The notes beneath the pieces were generated by a model. The model did no database searches. It saw only the letters and a list, made by a program, of their open reading frames with translations, and was not told the DNA's origin. This document shows, piece after piece, positions 10,801 to 20,016 of a stretch of DNA of 64,000 nucleotides (the first letter of the stretch is position 1; every line of letters begins with the position of its first letter). The position numbers and the translations under genes were made by a program. The stretch comes from Eunapius fragilis (taxonomy: Eukaryota > Porifera > Demospongiae > Spongillida > Spongillidae): NCBI GenBank assembly GCA_963681505.1, contig OY811986.1, positions 3,065,922 to 3,129,921 on the forward strand, given 5' to 3'.

Positions 10801-13800
10801 GGTGGGTGGTATTAAACAAGTAAGCACACCAGGCCTCCAGTCAACTTAGTACTCGAGGTGAAATTGATACATATAGTCAGTGATTACCAAGACAGGACAG
10901 CGAAGTCAGCACCATGGCAAGGAACTATGTCTTTTGAAGTCAAAAGAGCATGATGGTCAAGCAACATGGAACAATAAATCCAACACAACTGGTGCCCACT
11001 GATCACTGTTGTTTGCGGCTGGACACAATTCAGATAATTGGCTAATACGGTATACTTTTGAATAGTGTAATATAATTTACTTTTAGAGCTCATTATAAAT
11101 CGTACTTTTTGTGACCCACATTTCGTGCTTTTTTCAAGTCATAGCTTTGAGATGACTTGATATTTCGTACTCCCTATCATCACACTAAAGAAAATCTCCA
11201 ACGCGCACAACCTACAATATTACTCGAATCGTTGCACATCGTTTTTATACGCCCATGTGATGGAGGCGGTAACCGAAAGGTGGTACTTTGATCGTGTGTG
11301 GCAAAGACGGCGACAATAGAATTTAGGTCAGCGAGTTATGACATTAACAAGACAGATCAAGAAGCATATTTATAGCAATTAGAACAAACCACAGTTTTGT
11401 TTTACCAACCTACGCAGCGTGTGTATTTTTGGAATAATCGGTGCGGTTTGAATGGAGCATCACTACATTAACAAAGGTCAGGAGCGATGCAGGGTGTGTG
11501 GTCGCTTGCTTGTGGCACCTGATAAGAAACCAAAGCGTTCAAATCAACGCACAGAGTTTGCAGCAGATTTACACTTGGTATTCTATTAACAACATCCACC
11601 CATGCACTCAAATTCTGTTATCAATGCAAACAAGTTAATGAGGGTGGTATTGATAGCTGAGATGAGGGTACAGGTGGCTTAAATGAGGCTCAGGCTAGTA
11701 CTGGTGTCTGAGATGAGACTGGTACTGGTGGCTGAGATGAGGCTGGTACTGGTGGCTGAAATGAGGCTGGTACTGGTGGCTGAGATGACAGGTGGCTGAG
11801 ATGAGGCTGGTGCTGGTGGCTGAAATGAGGCTGGTACTGGCTGACATAAGACTGGTACAGGTGACTGAGATGAGACTAGATGAGGTTGGTACAGGTGGCT
11901 GAAATGAGACTGGTACCATGGGCGCCCCCAGCTTTTCTGGAAGGGGGGGGGGGGGGCCAGGATAGGGCAAGGGGGCGCCATTTGACAGCCATGAATATGT
12001 TGTCTGCTTTCGGTGGATTCAACCAGCAGGGAGGGGGGGGGGTTGCTGTCCGCTTTTGGCTGATTCAACCAGCAAGGGGGGTGGTGCTGTCCGCTTTTGG
12101 CTGATTCAACCAGCGGGGTGGGGTGCTGTCTGTCTGCTTTCGGCCGATTCAACCAGCGAGGGGGGGGGGGGGGGGGTGCTGTCCACTTTCGCCCGATTCA
12201 ACCAGCAGGGGGGCGCCATTCAGTCCCGAAGGTGGGGGGCCCATGGGTACAGGGTGCCTGAGATGAGGCTGGTACTGGTGGCCAAGATGAGACTGGTACA
12301 GGTGCCTGAGATGAGGCTGGTACTGGTGGCCAAGATGAGACTGGTACTGGTGGCTGAGATGAGACTGGTACTGGTGCCTGAGATGAGGCTGGTACTGGTG
12401 GCCAAGATGAGATGGTAGTAAGACATAAGTAAGATCCAACAGTTGCTCTGAACTATGAAAGAACAACAGCTGTTCATTGCCCTACATAACGCGCCGCCAA
12501 TCCCACATTAGGACCTACTAGTAACCAAACATATTAACGATACTCCCGGTATTTCTTGCTAACTTTTAGTACATTTGTTCGCCATCAGAAAAAAACTGTG
12601 GCTACAAACCATTGCAAATATCTATTAGTACCTTTAGTTCCCTTTACGAACCAACCTTTATTTCTGATTTCCTATTGTCGCAGGCGTGGAGAATCGCTTC
12701 TGTATTGAAGAGGTATGCAAAGACTAACCCGCTTTCAGGGTCCGTAGCTTGCTGTAGCAAGTTGACTACGCCTCATGGTTTGCGACACAAATAGAAAAAA
12801 GGTGTTCCTTTCCTTGTACCGTGTTAAAATGGCGATTAGTCCATCGGTGTTTTTGAGTAAGCTCACGTTCCAAAGGTCTTCGGTTGTCAAGGTCGTTGTT
12901 AAGGGCATGACATAATCATTTCAATTTTTCGGAAAACGGATCTAGTGTCCACAAAACATTGGGCCGCAAACACCAGTGTGATACATCTAGATAAGGCAGC
13001 CACAGAGGTTAATTGGAGCACAAGTAGTTAATAAGACAGTGCTTTGTGTTACTGTATTGTCACATGTTGACTACAGAGACAGTAGAGCTGACACCTGTAG
13101 TTATGGGCTGTGAAATGCTACAGCCACATTTAATTCTCTTACACTGCACCATTCCCATTGCTTATACCCTAAACTATAACTACAAACTGTACAAGGATTC
13201 ATGTGGATGACCTCTGAGACCTCACACACCATTGAAGTGTATTTATTATCTCATTACAAATACATGAGTCATCCAACTGCTGACTTAGAGAAGTTAAAAT
13301 GATTTTTACCATTCATTGTACCAGTTATAAAATAACACCATGAACAACTCACCTGATCCAGTCGGAAGTTTGGACAGCACGTTCACACATAGTCACTCTG
13401 TGTTTTGATTCAACCAGCCCCTTGTAAGGATAGAAAAAACCTGCCGATGTGAGCAACACTTCCCACCCTATCCCTCTCCGCCCTAAGTTGAGTCAACCTT
13501 AACACACAAGACAAGATACACATATAGGTTCCCTTTGGTTTTCAGTCTTAAGGATATATTATAAGGTCACTGCAAGGCCACTAAGCACTAAGTTATCTGT
13601 TCCGTTAGTAGCGCTGTGAAAATCGGCGCCTAACGAGGCCTAATGCAAATGAGCATTCCAAAAGGCATGCGTTATATGTATACGGAACAACATACTATAG
13701 GTTTTACCTTCTTGCCATAAGCGTCGTGTACAGGGGTGATGATTCCACCCTCGACCTTGTACTTTCCCGTTTGTTGAAGCCAGTCTCGAGCGCGCTCTAC

Positions 13801-13982
13801 GGCCAACAGCGGTTATTAAACAGGAGTATCAGCGTAAAAACAATGGCCTCCAACTCACCGAACATACGAAGGTGCAGGTGCGTGATAGGGTTGAACGACC
13901 CGCAAAGCACCAGAACAATTCTAGACCTCATCTGTTCTGAATCTGCACTTGACGTATTAGCCACGTCTTGGCCTGCATGCAT
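7890..13982 (-). CDS. NMNAT: Nicotinamide mononucleotide adenylyltransferase (NMNAT), 3' end not found
   Basis: Transfers AMP from ATP to NMN (or NaMN) to make NAD, the last step of NAD synthesis. Exons on the minus strand: 13859-13982, 13708-13796, 13353-13420, 8188-8279, 8048-8130 and 7890-7991, all with GT/AG borders and matching phases. Family landmarks are in order: [18 protein letters not shown] (nucleotide-binding GSFNPxT(x)xH), [61 protein letters not shown], and ITRCGHDA. The C-terminal exon, with the ISSTxxR and SVxYLxPDxV part, should follow 7890 but I could not see it. It may lie beyond the window or within repeats, or the gene may be broken. Intron 3 is about 5 kb and full of repeats. 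Start: Met at 13982; a second Met lies 17 codons in. Which vertebrate paralogue it matches cannot be told. Confidence 0.85.
8280..11400. other. NMNAT intron 3, distal part, no gene recognised
   Basis: No assignable gene. About 8485-8700 is a GC-richer patch that might be a short interspersed repeat. At about 10163-10290 (plus) an open stretch reading [18 protein letters not shown] and on to VSKPILFE and a stop has exon-like composition. About 10620-10715 (plus) is similar in character. Both look like remnants and cannot be named. Confidence 0.3.
11452..11640 (+). pseudogene. Fragment of a Cys-rich (zinc-binding-like) domain
   Basis: The plus frame from ATG 11452 reads [20 protein letters not shown], then a basic stretch, then [11 protein letters not shown] and a stop. 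The same frame then resumes [15 protein letters not shown]. The CxxCG near the start and the HP..H..SV..(C) pattern after it resemble the paired-cysteine zinc modules found in sponge-type multi-copy proteins. The in-frame stop and the lost second cysteine pair indicate a decayed piece. It lies in NMNAT intron 3, antisense to that gene. The family assignment is inference. Confidence 0.35.
11640..12420. repeat. 24-bp minisatellite interrupted by a G-rich repeat
   Basis: Blocks of a 24-bp unit (GAGATGAGGCTGGTACTGGT plus GGCT) occupy about 11650-11930 and 12245-12415. Between them (about 11940-12235) a second repeat of roughly 50 bp (GATTCAACCAGC then a G run then GCTGTCCGCTTT) occurs about five times with runs of up to 18 G. 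The apparent proteins (MRLVLVAE.. on plus, QYQPHLSH.. on minus) are translations of the repeat. Confidence 0.9.
12421..13352. other. NMNAT intron 3, proximal part, no gene recognised
   Basis: Only short open frames, none recognised. No repeat structure was noticed. Confidence 0.35.
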
Positions 13983-14123
13983 GAATTAATTTTCGACTTA
14001 TTAAAAATAAAAAATGGATGATGTCATGCTATATATTGATGCGCATGCGCGGACGAAGTATAGCGTCTCTTCGCGCCGCCGTCAATAGATCAATTGCTAA
14101 CTTATATATACGTAGGAGGGCAG
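13983..14123. promoter_or_regulatory. Shared head-to-head promoter region
   Basis: The 141 bp between the NMNAT start (minus) and the EF-hand-like gene start (plus) include the GC-rich stretch TGCGCATGCGCGGACGAAG and TCGCGCCGCCG. The palindromic TGCGCATGCGC core resembles an NRF-1-type site (TGCGCATGCGCA), common in bidirectional animal promoters. No transcript evidence is available. Confidence 0.5.
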
Positions 14124-14716
14124 ATGTCTGTTGCGTACATCGATCTACGACAATCTGAGAAGAGAGTCCAAGTATACGTATGCATTGCTGATATTGATTA
14201 TAATTGATCTATTCTAATAGGAAAGTATAGATAGAAAGTTACCTGGATTTTCGTCTGAGCAAGTTCAAGGTTATTATAACGTTCATCATTATATGTACTC
14301 AGTTCATCACGGCACTATCTTTAAATAGCATTCGGGACTGCATATGACAATATTGGAAGCGCTAGTATCCTATGGCTGCAAGCTGCTATGCAGTCGATTA
14401 ATATATCGCTGCCAGTGAGCCATTTGCGTGATATATTGTATGCTGTGAAAGAAGATAGTAAGAGCATCTTACTTCGCCTTTCCGTATATAAGTTACTCCT
14501 GTCATCAACAGCAATTGCTGGAAGAGTTATAGAATTCGAGGAGTTCGTATTTCTCTCGCTATTCCTGGCTAGATATTTGAAAAGGACAGACAGTGAGTTT
14601 TATTCATGATCAACTAGTTCACACACATTTCCTTGTTAACAGAGCAGCAAAAGATGCGCAGTTCCAAAGAGATTACCAAATCTTCGTTCGCCAAAGCCCA
14701 AGACATCAAACAGTAA
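14124..14716 (+). CDS. Small EF-hand-like (calmodulin/troponin-C-like) protein
   Basis: Five exons (14124-14171, 14221-14269, 14329-14457, 14512-14592, 14643-14716) join in phase into 126 residues ending at TAA. The layout resembles an EF-hand pair: FSSEQVQAFGTAYDNIGSAS, then a helix, then LRDILYAVKE-DTIAGRVIEFEEF. The last loop has Asp at position 1 and Glu at 12 but lacks the usual acidic residues at 3 and 5. The first loop ends in Gln, so calcium binding is doubtful. The C-terminal tail is basic. Intron 3 is 54 nt, in frame and stop-free, so an unspliced form would add 18 residues in the second loop. Introns are 49-59 nt. The precise family is not known; EF-hand identity rests on pattern only. 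Confidence 0.6.
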
Positions 14717-14844
14717 TCCTTTATATTAGCACATAAGAATGTTTCCGAGTGTCTCAGTATGACGTAGGCACATTCTCTTCCACTTGTAGGGAGAAACCTC
14801 AAAAGGTTCCTCATGTTATTAGTCACTATACCGCAGGAGTAAGG

Positions 14845-15048
14845 ATGGAGGGTGCATCCGAGGTGCAGATGGCAAGAGAGGTGATCCGCCTGAGAAAGAC
14901 CTTCGTGGAGAACAGCAGTTCTCCTTATGCTGAGCTGCTTGTACTAAATTATTTTAACCACCGCTTCTTTCCACGCAAAAGAAGAGTTCGTTCGAGTAAC
15001 AAAATTCAGACTAGCGCTACAAAAACGATAACCTGTGTACGTACGTAA
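14845..15048 (+). CDS. Possible orphan exon or small ORF
   Basis: The frame from ATG 14845 reads MEGASEVQMAREVIRLRKTF, then VENSSSPYAELLVLNYFNHRFFPRKRR. GC-rich third positions in its first half set it apart from the surroundings. A GTAAGT donor lies at its end (about 15045). No family was recognised and no partner exon was proven; the 16.3-kb ORF downstream is a candidate. It may be a fossil. Confidence 0.25.
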   Translation: MEGASEVQMAREVIRLRKTFVENSSSPYAELLVLNYFNHRFFPRKRRVRSSNKIQTSATKTITCVRT

Positions 15049-15126
15049 GTTGCGAATGGCTGTATATATGGGAAAATGGGTCTTGTGGATTTATATTTTA
15101 TAGCATAAAAAGCAAATCGATATATG

Positions 15127-15368
15127 CAGTGTCCAGCTAAATCACCCTTATGGTACTTTTTCAAAATTTCTAGAACAAGCAAAAGAAAAGTAACGCTCGC
15201 ATTGAAATGTATGGCTAATCATAAATTCAGTGCCTAATAACTTTGTGATGGATAGTCCGATTTAGGATGCGTAAGGACCATTTGACAGAAGCTCATGGGT
15301 GTTCAAGGAAAATCAAAAAATTTGAAAACTTGAAAAACTAGCCAGAAGGGTGATTCTGCTGGACACTG
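15127..15368. mobile_element. 242-bp MITE with CAGTGTCCAGC ends
   Basis: Terminal inverted repeats: CAGTGTCCAGCTAAATCACC at 15127 and the complement of CAGTGTCCAGCAGAATCACC ending at 15368. A second inverted pair (AGTAACGCTCGC..TGAAATG) shows internal structure. A related truncated segment lies at about 32.35-32.54 kb (AATCACCCTTCTGG, AACGCGAGCGTTACTTTTAA). Confidence 0.75.
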
Positions 15369-15925
15369 TCCCATATCTTCCGAAATATTTACGCTATCGG
15401 GTACCTATTTTTAACACAACATACCACACCATTATTATATGTGAAAATCCATTTTGGTGTCTTAATCACCGACGTTACAAGGTCCGATGCCCCATATGGT
15501 TCAAAAAGGCCACATCTTCAGGTAGGAGCGTCCAAATCGGTTCAAATTCGGTACGTACGTGGAAGGGTCCTGTCGCTATTGATTTGTTTTGTTCGTTAAT
15601 TTTAACTTTATGAGATATATAGCTGCCGCTCGATTCGCTCCAGTAAATTAGACATTCAATGTATGGGAGACGAGTGCCTAAATCATTGGCGCGAATCGAG
15701 CGGGAAACCGTGCACTCACTTTGCACAGCCATATCTCCGTAACGATAAATAACGGACAGAATAAACCAAGCGACAGGATCGTACCGATGTGGCCTATCGG
15801 GTATCGGACCTTGTAACGTCGGTACTCCGCATGAGTAGTGCATCAAAATGGATGATCACATATAGTAATGGTGTGGATTGAAAAATAGGAATCCCATGGC
15901 GTTAATAGTTCGGAAGATATAATTG
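15365..15925. repeat. About 560-bp inverted repeat next to the MITE
   Basis: The arm at about 15368-15500 (ATATCTTCCGAA...ACCACACCATTA...CGACGTTACAAGGTCCGAT) is matched by its complement at about 15790-15925. Further inner pairing (GACAGGA..GTACG) surrounds a core with TTTGCACAGCCATATCTCCG. The flanks at 15070-15125 and 15935-15990 are direct copies (TGGGAAAATG.GTCTTGTGGA), so the whole may be one composite element with a smaller MITE inside. Confidence 0.65.
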
Positions 15926-16017
15926 GAACGTTCTATGGGAAAATGCGTCTTGTGGATTTATATATATGGCATGAAAAGCAAATCGATATATATATATATA
16001 TATACATAATGGAGGTT

Positions 16018-16240
16018 GAGGCAGCGAAAAGGGACCTAGCACATATTTCCAGGAAGGAGCATCAAAGTTGGCGCGGGAAATTAAAAGTACGCGTAATTAA
16101 AAATTCAGGCCACTGTAACTCCCTGATAGACAGGCTAATGTCTAGTGCGTAAGAATAAAGTTATATACGACATATATGTGTGTCTTTTTGAATATGAAAT
16201 AATTAAAAATGCGCCTATAGGTCCCTTTTCGCTGCCACGA
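16018..16240. mobile_element. About 220-bp MITE
   Basis: Inverted ends GCAGCGAAAAGGGACCTA at about 16021 and TAGGTCCCTTTTCGCTGC ending at about 16236 match over 18 bases. The interior is AT-rich and non-coding. Confidence 0.75.
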
Positions 16241-16311
16241 TCTCATATAGTTAATAGCAATGAAATTATAATTATAATAATAATATTATTATAATTATAT
16301 ATATATAAACC

Positions 16312-16660
16312 ATGCATTCTATTATACTGCAGCCCGATATAAATCTGCCTCCAATTCAATCCAAGCAGCTTCATCAGGTGATTCATGTTCATACTAATTC
16401 CAATTTCAGCACTAGTACTCGACCCAGAACTAGTCCAGCACCTGCATCAGATGCTGTATGTATTCACTCACAAGGAAGGTTTATTTTGCATGTTATCACT
16501 GTTATTCTTTATGTAGACTTATGGAAAGCTACTAATGAGGCGACCACAGAGTTGTGGGACAAAGATAATTAACATCAGCAATGTATCACCAAGGATTATG
16601 CAGCAACGGCTGAAATGCACAGTCCATGACTACAGATTTTACCCGTGCTGTGGGTTCTAG
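16312..16660 (+). CDS. Possible two-exon small protein, unknown function
   Basis: Exon 16312-16455 (MHSIILQPDINLPPIQSKQL...TRPRTSPAPASDA) ends at a GTATGT donor. Exon 16517-16660 (TYGKLLMRRPQSCGTK...CTVHDYRFYPCCGF) starts after an AG and ends at TAG. The join is in phase and gives 95 residues with a 61-nt intron, in line with neighbouring genes. No signal peptide, membrane segment or known domain is seen. If intron 1 is retained the frame also stays open to 16572. It could be a transposon remnant. Confidence 0.35.
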
Positions 16661-17377
16661 CACACACAAAACTGAGCCCTGTATAGTGCTACTGCATATA
16701 TTATTTTTAAGTTAATAAATCATTCAGTACAACACATGCGGACACAATTATGCACGTTAAAACTACTACACTACGATAATTTACATGCTCTACTTGGGCA
16801 TTCCACCGCGCGCGCAGCAGGGATATGGTTTCCCATATAATTTAAAATATCTTTGGCTTCTGATGCCTTACGCCATATGTGGAGAGAGCCAGCCTGGCTT
16901 CGATACCCTAGTTCCTAACTCTCCGATCCACCCGCGCAAGAAGGGTTCCATCTGAACATATGACACTTGGAGTTATAAGCTTCCTCTGCTCTGCCAGTAG
17001 TGCAGTTGTTCCGCCTGAGAACATAAAACGATGTCTCCACTATTGCTGTACATGTAGACCCATCGGATGGGGGGGGGGGGGGGGGGGGGGGGGGGGGAAT
17101 TGATGGGACATTATTAGATAAAAGTCATAACTGCGACAGTCCAGAATCACATGAAAGAAATTGAGGATTTATAACTAATGCATTTCTAATACCTCATTTT
17201 TAAAAACCTGATAGTCTTTTTCCATCCAGTGCTCTTGAGCCTTTGCTGATCTTTCTCAACAAGGCCATGAGTGGACGTCCAATCATATCTATGCAGACTC
17301 GCAAGCCAGACGTACTATCCCAGATGGGATTCGACGATTGCGGTTTTCAAAACCCCCACTTCTGGGTCATTTTAACT
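16661..17377. other. Intergenic with long poly-G
   Basis: No gene recognised. A G run of about 30 bases at about 17068-17097 is the longest homopolymer in the window. Confidence 0.5.
17068..17097 (+). repeat. Poly-G tract, about 30 bases
   Basis: Uninterrupted G run seen directly. Tracts this long are prone to length error in assembly and to quadruplex formation. Confidence 0.9.
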
Positions 17378-17520
17378 AAAGGCGTTTCCACTAGCAAGGG
17401 CAAACCAGATCGATCCGCATTGCGGCCAATGAATTTAATCAGCGAGTACACACTGATTAAATTCATTGCCCGCAATGCGGATCGATCCGGTTTGCCCTTG
17501 CTAGTGCGGAAATGCCTTTA
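17378..17520. mobile_element. Palindromic MITE, copy 1
   Basis: A near-perfect hairpin. The arm begins AAGGCGTTTCC(G)CACTAGCAAGG and continues through GGATCGATCCGCATTG and AATGAATTTAATCAG. It then reverses after a spacer of fewer than 15 bases. It directly abuts copy 2. Confidence 0.85.
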
Positions 17521-17675
17521 AGGCGTTTCCGCACTAGCAAAGGCAAACCGGATCGATCCGCATTGTGGTCAATGAATTTAATCAGTGTATATGGATCAAT
17601 GTACTCACTGATTAAATTCATTGGCCACAATGCGGATCGATCCGGTTTGCCTTTGCTAGTGCGGAAACGCCTTAA
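17521..17675. mobile_element. Palindromic MITE, copy 2
   Basis: A second hairpin of the same family immediately after copy 1, with a slightly longer loop (GTATATGGATCAATGTAC). The junction reads TGCCTTTAAGGCG. A TA lies at the junction and at both outer edges, consistent with TA-targeted insertion of one copy at the end of the other. Confidence 0.85.
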
Positions 17676-17927
17676 GTCTAATCCTCAAATTTCTCATGAA
17701 AATTAAGCACACGGTAATTTGTCAAATTCCCCATACCTGCCCGGCAAGAATTATCCCCCAAATGACCCATCTGTGCTCGCACTGGGGAGTATTCGAAGAA
17801 CGACGTAAGAAGACTGGAGAAGTACGTCCCTTTGTCCCCAGTCCGCCGTACGTTACCCTCTAATAAAAGGGGTAGAAAAACCAACATAAGTACATTTAAT
17901 ATAGTTTGCACCACAGTATATGCACAT

Positions 17928-20016
17928 CTATCTACGCTGTGTCTTTCCCATCTTCCTTTTTCCAGAGTACAGATGCTTGGGTAGCAAAGTACCAATCTTT
18001 CTATCTGCTTCACCACCTTTGCCTTCCTGCACAAATTTGCGTTGGTCTAACTTCATCTTCTTTCTTGCCTTAACCACCTGCCCAGCATCTCTCAGTCCTG
18101 ACTTATCACGAGGCAATCGTACCACAGAATGTGACTTTGATCGTGATGCAACAGCTGACTGGCTTCTAGCCCTCTTCTTGCCAGCCAATGTTGACTTTAC
18201 TGACCCTATAGGAAAAAAAAAAACAGTAGTCAATACACTTGGGAGTACATGTAGGTGCATGTGTGCAAGTATGAGATCACACCCTGAATGCCTAAATGTG
18301 CAGACAATAGACACAGATCAATTATGGGGATAATACCTCTGCAAGCAGAGGCAGGCAAATACACAAGTGAACATCTTCGCAAATGCTTCATTTACCATCA
18401 GCCACAACTTCTTGTCCCTCGTCCATATCCTGCTCACTCTTATCCTTGCGCTGTGCACGACTCGCTCTAGCTGCAGTACGTGGCATTACTGGGTAATTGG
18501 TTGACTTCTTGTTCCAGCTCTTCATACGCAAGAGCTTCTTTTTTGCACGGATCTGCGCTGCTGTGCGACGTGTCTCTAGTGTTTCTTCATCCTCCACCTC
18601 CACATCATATTCACCAGCTGCTTCTCTGAGTTCCTCCTCCTTTTCCAGCTCTTCCAGCTTCTGCATTATATCAGGGTCGATAAAGTCTGCAATGTTCTTT
18701 CCTTCATATATTTCAGGGATTACATCATACTTCTGAGACTCGTCACTAAGTAAATATTTCTTCTTCAGGTCAAGGAAGTAGTCATCTCCCATCTCCAGTT
18801 CAACATCTCTCTCAGTTTTCTTTTTTGTGCTGGTGGTATCCATAGCAATATGGGCTCCAGTTTTGTGCAACTTTGCACCCGGAGGGATAAATGGAGGTCT
18901 TTCAACTCCATCTCTTGGTGTCGGCACTGCAACATGAAGTCTGTTTAAGATGTCTGGCATTTTCTTCCCCTTCATTTTTGTTTCCACCCTCTGAGACAGG
19001 AGCATGTCACAAGCACGGGTTTTCACATCTATTATACCTTCCTCTGTGATGGTACTCATGGGAAGAACCAATGCCCCATCGCCTTCCAGCTGACGAATCT
19101 GCTCCCTAACCTCCTCCTTAAGATCCTCGGGGCGAACAATGTCTATTTTATTCAGTGCAACAATCAGAGGTTTGTTGGTGAAAAGCGGCTTGATGCTATT
19201 AAAGAGGTGGACCTGCTCAGTGAGAGTATGCCCACACTGCTCAGATATGTCCATCACATACAGTATGGCAGCCCTAAGGTGAGCAAGGGCAGTGATTGCC
19301 TGCATTTCTATCGTGTTCCGTTCCTCCAAGGAGTGGTCAAGGATCCCTGGAGTGTCCACCACCTGCCAGCGAAGGTACTTGTAGTCCATATGGCCAACAA
19401 AGAGTGACTTTGTGGTGAACGCATAAGGCTGTACCTCCACGTCTGCCCTAGTGACCTTGTTGATGAAGCTGGACTTCCCAACATTCGGAAACCCACAGAT
19501 GAGGATGGTGCGTGTGTTAGGGTCAATTGACGGCAGACGTGCCAAGTGCTGGCGAACCTGCTCAAGGTACTGCAGGCTCTGGTTCTGACGTCTCATAATG
19601 GTGCACATCCTTCCAAGAGCTGCCCTCTTCAACTGCTTGCAGCGGTACAGGGAATCAGCAAACTTTATCAGACGGGCATAGTCCTTGGCAACGTTGTCAA
19701 TGAGGTTCTTGGCTGTGTTGACTTGGCCCAAGGCCAGCTTGTAGTGGTCTTTGTCATACAGTACATTCATGAGGTCAGCATAGAAGGGATGAATGTCATC
19801 CAACTTGGGAAACTCTGTGATAATCAATGCCAATTTGTCATGGTAGGTCTGCTGGGTGAACTTGATTTTGCGGACATAAAACTGACGAATGCGTGATATT
19901 TTGTACCCAGGGTGGACAACAGTGGGGGTTTTGCGTTGTGTCTTTGAGAGCACTATGTCGATAAAGTCCTTTGCAGAGGGGACAACTGCAATTTTTTTGA
20001 AATTATAGTGCGCCAT
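17928..20016 (-). CDS. GTPBP4: Nucleolar GTP-binding protein 1 (NOG1/GTPBP4)
   Basis: OBG-family GTPase needed for maturation of the 60S ribosomal subunit in nucleolus and nucleoplasm. Two exons (18396-20016 and 17928-18205) join in phase to 632 residues, close to the usual animal length. The start at 20016 is chosen because [20 protein letters not shown] is the conserved N terminus; an in-frame Met 14 codons upstream follows an AG and is probably 5' UTR. GTPase motifs: [13 protein letters not shown] (G1), TTK (G2), DTPGILD (G3), NKID (G4). The NOG1 helical N domain precedes them and an acidic/basic tail follows. The C terminus ([15 protein letters not shown]...[20 protein letters not shown]) is the typical nuclear/nucleolar tail in exon 2. 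Nothing is broken. Confidence 0.97.

Noticed and set aside
11679-12466. Several 85-157-residue open frames
   Set aside because: They are translations of the 24-bp and G-rich minisatellites, with internal periodicity and no other evidence.
16860-16960. tRNA-like B-box (GGCTTCGATACCC)
   Set aside because: No acceptor-stem pairing or proper A box at the right distance could be found.
18206-18395. Possible snoRNA in the NOG1 intron (ribosome genes often host them)
   Set aside because: No convincing C/D or H/ACA boxes were seen in this intron.
18497-19896. Plus-strand frames opposite NOG1
   Set aside because: Antisense shadows of a well-conserved coding exon.
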